In this document: in pieces, positions 56,916 through 64,000 of the stretch
Layout of the letters: every line of letters starts with the position of its first letter
How positions within the stretch are numbered: the stretch's first letter is position 1
Source of the DNA: Eukaryota sp. TZLM1-RC
Taxonomy: Eukaryota; Metamonada: BaSk clade
Reading direction: 5' to 3'
Length of the DNA: 64,000 nt
Assembly (NCBI GenBank): GCA_040285825.1
Contig: JAUPSS010000003.1
Coordinates: forward strand, 3,162,001-3,226,000
The notes under the pieces: generated by a model
What the model was told of the DNA's origin: nothing
The model's input: only the letters and a program-made list of their open reading frames with translations
The model's database searches: none
Translations under genes and position numbers: made by a program

Positions 56916-59638
56916 CTAATAAGGTGTACCACTGGGAGTCCCCTGTCCAGACATTGCAGAAAGCGTAGAAACCAATTTGTTGACGTGAGCAACATCAGGC
57001 AAGCAATACCTAGCAAGAGTGGCCTCTCTAATTCCAACAAGAATTGTATAAATCTTATCAGGAAGATACTCAGCGTCAATGCTACCTTTTGAGCCAGCTC
57101 TTGGCCTAACAGTAGTTTCGTTGATTTGGTCTAACAAGCGTTCTACAATTAAACAAAGGAAAACACAAACTGACTCGAACATCACTCTGATCAGCTTCCA
57201 GGGAAATTTCTGACTCAACTTCAGATTCACTTTTCGTCTTTGAAAAAACGGAAAACATATCTTCATCGGTCTGGCTGAAATGAGAAACAATATTTACACA
57301 AACTCATCTCCGACACACATTATAAAATCAAAGTCTAAAGTTAGAGGATAAAGCAAAACATACATCCATGAAAACTTACAATCTTTTGAACAGCAGCTCC
57401 TTTGTCAGCACCTTTACAGCGAACTTCAAACACATTATTGCCAAAGCAGAAATCCACGTCAGTATTGCTTCCAATTGCATCGAGAATATTTGAGTGAAGC
57501 TCACGGACTTGGTATTGAGCAAAGTCCCTGTCTGTTACTGTTCTGTAATGAAAGCAAATGGAAGCAGGTTTTGTTTCAATTAAGGAACCAGGAGTTGACT
57601 TTTGCACATTCTCCATGATTGGCAGCACCTCATCCATCCAGTCAACGTTGAATTCATCTGCGTGAACAGGTGACCATTCAGATGAATCTGGTGGTTGAAA
57701 GACGGTTCCGTGTTCAGCGATTAAGCCAATGGCACTGCTGTCTCCAAACCATTGAGCAAGGTCGGTCCTCTTCCGTCCACTTATGATGTAAAGCGTGCTG
57801 TTAGGAGAGGAGGCGATTACATTCAAACAATCCACCAAGCTTTTGGTTGGAACTGCAAGCTCTGGTCTACGTTGGAACTCCACAAGTGTACCATCATAAT
57901 CAAGGAGCAAAAGCCTTCGTTTTGATTCCAGATAATCACTAGCGAGGGAGAGGAGATCCAAGGAAACACATTTCTCTATCGGCTTAATAGAGGTGAACAT
58001 CAAGCTAACATTGAGAAAGTTCTCTGCCCATTTCTCTGCAGTGTTGGAAACCGCAATAAATGAATAGTTGAGGCCATGTCTCTCTATTCTGTCTTCTTTA
58101 GACATGGTCAATGCCTCATAGATCGCATCAGCAGTACCATCGACATCCCAGGGATTAATACGTATTGCCCCTGACAACGAAGACGAGCAGCCAGCAAACT
58201 CACTTAATACAAGCACTCCTGGAGTTTCGTTCAGCTTTTGAGTAACACAATACTCAAGAGCAACTAGGTTCATTCCATCACGGATGGAGGTGATCATCAT
58301 GACATCAGAGACTGTGTAGAGAGCAATAAGTTCAGAGAAAGCTACAGATGAATGAACATAGTACACAGGCACCCAATCTAAACTAGCGTGGTCTCCAATG
58401 ATTTCACCAACTAATTGATTGGTTTCGCTAACCAATTCCTGATATTGAAAGACGTTTTCTCTTGTAGGAACTCCCACTTGAATCAACACTACCTTGGTAC
58501 GGAACTCGGGGTATTTTTGGAGAAACTTTCTGTATCCATGAAGCTTGAAAGGAATTCCCTTGATGTAATCTAAAGTCAATAGCTGAATCCCCATTCATAC
58601 CTAATCGATCTACACCACAGATCACGATTTTATCCTTATGGCGTTTGCGAAGCTTCTCAAGCTCTTCAAAAGTCTGCTTAGCCTTCTCTTCCTCAAAGTG
58701 ACGAACATCGAACATTTGAGGATCAATACCAATAGGAAATGCACTGACTAATGTTGTCCTTCCCTTATATTTGCAAACAGTGGCACCAACAGTCGCTCCC
58801 AAAAGTCTTGTACACGTTGACAGAAAGTGTCGGACATAGCTGAACTGGAGTTAGGAACTGTAAAACCCAAACACACAGTATGAAATCCAATAACATCACA
58901 AGCAACCATACCTTCTAAAATATCATGGCGAACGGGGAGAGTTCTGAAAATCTCCGAAGAAGGCCAAACAATATGAAAGAACAGTCCAATCCGACAACCA
59001 GGGATTTTATCACGAATCATCTTTGGTACTGAGGTGAAAGAACAAGCGACAAGACAAACATGTAAGCAAATGGTAATCGTGAACCCAGATCAGACAGTCA
59101 TCAGTATAATGTTCAATAACAGCGTCAGCAAACTGTTGGTTAATGTGCTGGTAAGCTTGCCAGAGCTTTGGGCTGAACGTTGGTCGTTCTGTGGAGCTCA
59201 TATAATGGCTGGGGTCAGCACAAGACAAATGACGATACCATAAAGGCTAAGTTGAGTAAATGTTACATTACTATACCCATAAAACAGAGTTGGCGAATCC
59301 AGTGTAGAAAAGTTCATAGTACTTGGGATCACAATCGATTGGTACATAGCCCTCAGCAAGAACCATATCTCTAGCTTGTTGAGTAAGTGGTTCTGTGTTC
59401 CCTGCCCATCCTAGCCAGATCATATCCTTTTATGAACAAAGAGTAAGTATCATACATGGAGATGGGTTCCAGTCAGCGCAGTGACTAGACCTCCAGATGA
59501 CTTTTTGATCTGTGGAACGCCATCTTTATACGAAAGTGTAATGGGTAGTCTATTTGAAACAACAATCAGGGTTGCTTGTCCGATACTAGACGGTCGTCGC
59601 TTGAGAGTCAGATCAACTTCTGAAGGAGTTCTTGACAT
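56916..59638 (-). CDS. Bifunctional trehalose-6-phosphate synthase/phosphatase
   Basis: Nine exons on the minus strand from ATG 59638. Introns: 59427-59455, 59247-59276, 59029-59059, 58845-58876, 58570-58600, 57335-57363, 57275-57303 and 57143-57170, each 28-32 nt. Synthase (GT20) marks: VSNRLPIT, SSGGLVTAL, then across introns NSVLW-PLWYRH, CLIWVHDYHLLT, FFHIVWPSSEIFRTLPVR, DVIGFHT, GVDRL-DYIKGIPFKLHG and RDGMNLVALEY. Phosphatase (HAD) marks: LLLLDYDGTLVE, LYIISGRKRTDL, GLIAEHGT, and GDD-QTDEDMF across an intron. The enzyme makes and then dephosphorylates trehalose-6-phosphate in the cytosol, giving trehalose, used for storage and stress protection, often in cysts or spores. The Pro-Phe of PFPSSE is replaced (IVWPSSE), otherwise key residues remain. 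Confidence 0.93.
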
Positions 59639-59644
59639 TTATTG

Positions 59645-60465
59645 TAGTTGGGAAGATTAGAAGAAAATGTAGTGCAAAACAGGATATCATATTGTGTTTA
59701 CAGCTGATCAAATGGATCATTGGGGTGACAAAGGTAGAAAAGATTGTGATCACACAACATAACTCTATAAACGATACTCAAGAGATTGGATGATCCTGAT
59801 GTGATGTTCCAATCTCAGTGTACCTATTTGATTTTGAAATATTTTTTACCATAATTCTGTGATATTGCTTAAATTTAGTTGGCTCAGCGATGTTTTGTGA
59901 ACTATGACCAATCCACCGTTGTTGAACACCAATAATACATCACTGCTGAATGATTTAGTTAACACAAGAAATTACAAAACGAAAACAAAACAAATACATT
60001 AATAAGTTTATACGCACATATGCACAAACCAAACCTCCATTGACAGGAACAAGAACATCAACCCGCATAGTTGGATACTCCAGCTACGTGATAATATCTG
60101 TTATTGATGTTTGGTGATTGTAGTATCAGTTGAAAAAGTGCTGGTTTTTGGAACATTAAAAGTAAAACGCCTTCCCAACATTGTGGTAAAACAATGACAG
60201 TACACAGAACATCATTATGTATAAGAATAATGAATGTTGCATTTTGTGATGGTCAATTGCTGTAAACTACAGCTATACAATTGAATCCAGTATACCACTC
60301 TTCTTATTGTCCAAATATTGTGTTTAAATCTAGGAACATTTCCAGCTAAAAGTACTACCAGTTAGTTGAATTACTCTTACAATTTGTTTAATTACAGTAA
60401 GCAAAAGTTTTTAAAAACTAAACTATACATTAACAATTTATAAACAAACAAATAAATAAATAAGA
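59645..60465. other. Intergenic, promoter side of the TPS/TPP gene
   Basis: AT-rich with no open frame of substance; includes the 3' flank of WASHC4, with TAAATAAATAAAT near 60448. Confidence 0.5.
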
Positions 60466-60470
60466 CAAAT

Positions 60471-63400
60471 CTACATTCTAAAAAACATCTTGGAAACATC
60501 CATTGCAAGTTCGACAATACTGAATTGCTTGAGCTTAGACTCTAATGACTGCTTTAATGCAATTGCTGAGTCCCCCTTGCTCTTCAGTTCGCCCTCTAAT
60601 TGCCTCCTTACAGAATTAAAAAAGTGTAAACTAGAAAAGAACTCATGTTGGTTCAAAACCATCAAAACAAAGACAAGACCCAACGAAAAACCATCTTCTA
60701 CAAATAAACCTCTCGTTACCGTTCTTGCACGACCCTTCTTCATCATGAGTTTTTCAGTCTCTACTTGCATGTGTTCAACATGGGAGAGAACGAGAGCTGG
60801 GGCGAGTAGGTAAAAGTTTTTCAAATGGATATTTTTATCACTTTGAAGTTCTGATTGGAAAACTTGTGATAATAATCCCAGGTAATTGGCAGCAGAAGTG
60901 AAATTTTCAGATAAGTTACTTATACAAGTAACCAAGAGGTCGGAAGCGGCCTTTGAGAATTCATTGTTTGGAATTTCCTTTGATTTCTCGATAAAATCTT
61001 CTATATCCTCTAAATTTGGAAGGAATTGAACAGCCGATGCGGTCTGAGATAGAGCTCCAGACCTCAAAAGACGAACAAAACCAAGAGCATTGCCCAGTTC
61101 GGTAATTAATCCCCTAAACTTATCGAAATAGGAAACACCATCGTTGGTTCTTCCAAGAGCTCTAACGTCTTTTAAAATAGCTTCAGCATTCGCGAGATCA
61201 AATTCAGCTTCCAAAGTACCCTTTTCTGTTAGCAAGTTTTGCCAATTCTTACTCGTTCGTAATAATCTAGACTTAATATGGTCATCATAAAGAAATTGAG
61301 AAACAAGCAAAAGCTTCTTTGCCATAAACGTATAAGTGAAATTGACTGTTGAATGGGTAATTCCGGTCCCATGAGTTTTAATCGAGTTACTTACATGTTC
61401 AATGGTTATGATATTGACATTTCTTTTCGAAGAATCGATTCTTTCAATGAAATTCTGCTGATGCAAATCATAATGGAACTTCCGAACAAAAACGTGTAAG
61501 TGACGGACCACTTCCAAAATGTCAATACCATGGCCAAGGGTTCCATATGGCAAGAAAGAGGGAGTGATTTCAATTCCGAACTTTTGGAGGGCAAAGCTTG
61601 ACATTTGATTATAAATCTTGAAATCATGAAGACTAATGGCAACCAGATCATAAAACACTCGAGACAAGTGGAATTCTACTGATTTCTTGATTGAGAAAGT
61701 TTCTCCAAAGAGAATCAGATCAGAATTACTAGTCAAAGTCTCAAAGATAGATTCCATTGAAAATTCCTTATTTGAGACTTGCTGTTGGACAGCTGAGCGA
61801 TGGCCTACAAGAGTAGAGTTAAGGGTCGCAATTCTGATACGAAGGTTCTCTTCAATAATTGATGAAATAGGATTGACAACATGTTCAATAAGACATTCCT
61901 TGATTGATGTTTTGATTTCTTCAATCAATTTTGATTGGCTGACGTCATCTAAATGGGGGGACAATTTGACAAGGTCGGCCATTTGGGAAATGCTTAGTAA
62001 AAAGGCCTTTAAGGAAGTCAAATTAGGAATTAAAGACTGAACAATAGGGCTAATTAATTCCCGAACAAATAAGAAGAAATTCAAATTCGAGAAAAGATCT
62101 AAATTATGTCCAAAATTAACCAAACAGCTCAAAATTGAACAGGACTTTGAGAGACCAGATGTGTCAGACACTTGTTTAGAGATCACGTCAGATAGAAAAG
62201 AGATCACCAAAACCTCCCTATTGGAAAGTTTACCATTCAAACTATTCTCAAATATTTTGGTAACACCGTACAGCTCTTCCTTGCCAGCAGGAGGTTTTAA
62301 ACCCTTTCCTCTTGCGGACTTCATAACAGGCATGATTAATTCCCTCAAAACATAATCACCAGCAATACACTCGACTAGGAAAGGGTAAACAGACATTATT
62401 TGAGGTAAACTCCTGGCAAAGACTGAATATACCTTGGAGACAAACATAGCGAAATAAGAGGTTAAGGGTAAAACCGTGGCGCTCATAGGTTCATTAAGTA
62501 GAGGAAAAATCAAGACTGATGACGTGATCAGAGTTTGAAATGAATAGAGGTAAGAGAATCCTTGAATAATTAAAGATTCAATCTTTGAAAGAGCAGGAGT
62601 CTTGGAGCCTAACTCACTTGAGAGGGAACAGGCCCATTTGGCTAAAACAACATTGTACCTACTGAGGGAAGCGACTGTTGAGCCTGTGACACGTGTCACA
62701 TGAGCTCTAATGATCCCTTCTGATTCCATTACAAGTGGGTGATCTGACTCTGAGCTCTGAGTCAAAATTTGGTAAATATAACTTACTGGATTGAGAGCAC
62801 ATTTACCATAAACGTGGACAAGAGGGATTTTCTTCATGAACTCAAGTAAAAGTCTAATAAATCTCTTTTCACTGTCAAAATCGGCTTTGGAAAGCCTAAT
62901 CATAAGAGCAATCAAACAAGTAAATCCCATCAAATCACGACCTCCAATCAAATCATCAACACAATCAATAATAGTTAGACGGTCACTTAAAGAAGTCAAG
63001 TTTCCATCCAATAAATCACCCAAAGAGACAGTCTTGTCGATGGTTTCTTCCAATAAGGATTTCAAAATTTTAACAAAGTCAGAAATAAACTTTGAACTTA
63101 GTACATTATTATTCAAGTCAAAACATCTATTCAAAAACATTTGAAAACATTTACCGCCCAAAATTTCCCCTTCAAACATTGTTATCAAATTTCCAACAGC
63201 CATAAGCTTTGAAATGGCTTTTTCTTTTAGTTCGGCTTCTTCAAGCTGATGTCCATCGGTAGGTTGAGGTTGTTTTAAATCATCAACAAAAGAGATAGGG
63301 TTAGTTGAGTGCAGGGCAAGTCGTAAAACTTTCTTGATTGCAATCAAATCATCAGCAATCACGTCATCAAGCGTTACTAAACTGTCGATGGAGGTCAGAA

Positions 63401-63986
63401 TAGACAGGACTTTCCCCAACAGTCTAATAGGATACTTTTGTGTACTTTTGGCAAAAAGGGGACAAGACTTTGGATTTTGGTAAAAAGAGGACATGTACTG
63501 CACAATTGACGTGGCATTGGTTGTCACTTCCCCCACAAAGTCCAATAATTCCTTATAAAAAGGAAGAGTTCGGGAAAAGTCAATGGCAGCTTCTCCTTCA
63601 TAGAGGTTAGACTTGGTGGAGAGTTCAGAAGGGATGCGTTCGTTCAGGAGGGAGAGACGTGGGTAGAAGTAGGAGGAGGATCTCTCGAGGAGGCTGTGGG
63701 CGGTCTCAGCAAGAGTAGCAAACTCGGAGGTAGCACGATCAACAGTAAGGGTATCAGTGGCACACAAATCCTCTATGGATTTGGAGGGGATAGGGGTGGG
63801 AGCAAAGTTCACGGAGAGGAGGTCGTGGGGTCTCAGAGAAGTTCTAGTGCTAGATTCAAAGTGTAGTTTTTGAAACTCAAGAAGCTGAGAGGCGTGATTT
63901 TCAAGGAAAGTAGTGTATTCCTCGCGTTTGACTTGATGAGGGACCTCGTGGACACCCTCATTGAAATCTGAGTATTCCCAGTCCAT
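60471..63986 (-). CDS. WASHC4: WASH complex subunit 4 (SWIP)
   Basis: 1171 residues, close to the 1173 of the human protein. The opening MDWEYSDFNEGVHEVPHQVK and QLLEFQKLHFESSTR matches SWIP/WASHC4, with further agreement such as PFYKELLDFVGEVTTNATSI, KYPIRLLGKVLSILTSIDSL, PFLVECIAGDYVLRELIMP, NYLGLLSQVFQSELQSDKNI and HLKNFYLLAPALVLSHVEHM. The protein is all-helical. It is part of the WASH complex, which activates Arp2/3 on endosomes to drive actin-dependent sorting. ATG 63986 begins the conserved N-terminus, so the whole gene lies inside the window; it needs no intron. Confidence 0.93.
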   Translation of the reverse strand: MDWEYSDFNEGVHEVPHQVKREEYTTFLENHASQLLEFQKLHFESSTRTSLRPHDLLSVNFAPTPIPSKSIEDLCATDTLTVDRATSEFATLAETAHSLLERSSSYFYPRLSLLNERIPSELSTKSNLYEGEAAIDFSRTLPFYKELLDFVGEVTTNATSIVQYMSSFYQNPKSCPLFAKSTQKYPIRLLGKVLSILTSIDSLVTLDDVIADDLIAIKKVLRLALHSTNPISFVDDLKQPQPTDGHQLEEAELKEKAISKLMAVGNLITMFEGEILGGKCFQMFLNRCFDLNNNVLSSKFISDFVKILKSLLEETIDKTVSLGDLLDGNLTSLSDRLTIIDCVDDLIGGRDLMGFTCLIALMIRLSKADFDSEKRFIRLLLEFMKKIPLVHVYGKCALNPVSYIYQILTQSSESDHPLVMESEGIIRAHVTRVTGSTVASLSRYNVVLAKWACSLSSELGSKTPALSKIESLIIQGFSYLYSFQTLITSSVLIFPLLNEPMSATVLPLTSYFAMFVSKVYSVFARSLPQIMSVYPFLVECIAGDYVLRELIMPVMKSARGKGLKPPAGKEELYGVTKIFENSLNGKLSNREVLVISFLSDVISKQVSDTSGLSKSCSILSCLVNFGHNLDLFSNLNFFLFVRELISPIVQSLIPNLTSLKAFLLSISQMADLVKLSPHLDDVSQSKLIEEIKTSIKECLIEHVVNPISSIIEENLRIRIATLNSTLVGHRSAVQQQVSNKEFSMESIFETLTSNSDLILFGETFSIKKSVEFHLSRVFYDLVAISLHDFKIYNQMSSFALQKFGIEITPSFLPYGTLGHGIDILEVVRHLHVFVRKFHYDLHQQNFIERIDSSKRNVNIITIEHVSNSIKTHGTGITHSTVNFTYTFMAKKLLLVSQFLYDDHIKSRLLRTSKNWQNLLTEKGTLEAEFDLANAEAILKDVRALGRTNDGVSYFDKFRGLITELGNALGFVRLLRSGALSQTASAVQFLPNLEDIEDFIEKSKEIPNNEFSKAASDLLVTCISNLSENFTSAANYLGLLSQVFQSELQSDKNIHLKNFYLLAPALVLSHVEHMQVETEKLMMKKGRARTVTRGLFVEDGFSLGLVFVLMVLNQHEFFSSLHFFNSVRRQLEGELKSKGDSAIALKQSLESKLKQFSIVELAMDVSKMFFRM

Positions 63987-64000
63987 TAGTTACAGATATT

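Noticed and set aside
1-64000. Bacterial or organellar origin of the window
   Set aside because: Spliceosomal introns, nuclear pore, WASH and tRNAs without encoded CCA show nuclear eukaryotic DNA.

Overview
This 64 kb window is nuclear DNA of a unicellular eukaryote. It is AT-rich, with small genes on both strands, very short GT-AG introns (28-35 nt where I could fix both splice sites) and the standard genetic code (TAA, TAG and TGA all end genes). Recognisable host genes are eukaryote-specific: a nucleoporin 155/170, GET3, an elongation factor 1B guanine-exchange subunit, splicing factor ISY1, RER1, a TTLL9/TTLL1-like tubulin ligase (which suggests a cilium at some life stage), WASH complex subunit 4/SWIP, a bifunctional trehalose-6-phosphate synthase/phosphatase, plus tRNA-Asp(GUC) and tRNA-Ala(AGC). 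I cannot name the lineage; a free-living flagellate or amoeboflagellate protist fits.

Layout. 1-2.5 kb: end of an unknown gene and a MATE transporter. 2.9-5.7 kb: a reverse-transcriptase remnant and a Fanzor nuclease gene broken by one stop. 6-8.7 kb: RER1, a CCT chaperonin fragment and a small unknown gene. 8.8-16 kb: retrotransposon-rich, with a PD-(D/E)XK gene of prokaryotic type in the middle. 16.3-20 kb: tRNA-Asp and a repeat-bearing 948-aa protein. 20-26 kb: a retrotransposon copy, a UTP21/WDR36 fragment, and a large element in which a repeat array and a 2A-like peptide precede a protein joining a DNA-polymerase-type 3'-5' exonuclease to a Fanzor nuclease. 26-28.5 kb: a BRCT protein, a secreted acidic protein and a Fanzor remnant. 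29.7-45.4 kb: mostly host genes (GET3, NUP155, EF1B, a prenylated ankyrin protein, TTLL9, ISY1). 45.4-53.7 kb: a graveyard of retrotransposon pieces around a fork head-like gene, ending in a fourth Fanzor. 53.8-64 kb: host genes (membrane protein, XRCC1-like BRCT protein, tRNA-Ala, TPS/TPP, WASHC4).

The mobile DNA falls into two groups. One is a non-LTR retrotransposon family whose reverse transcriptase is followed by a Cys-rich knuckle and what looks like a restriction-like (PD-(D/E)XK) endonuclease; at least three subfamilies are present, from almost identical young copies to heavily decayed pieces. The other is four unrelated-looking Fanzor loci (RuvC-like, RNA-guided nuclease family, eukaryotic relatives of TnpB). 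The exonuclease-Fanzor fusion with an upstream 2A-like sequence is the best candidate for an undescribed system here. All four Fanzor loci carry some damage, so activity cannot be assumed for this copy.
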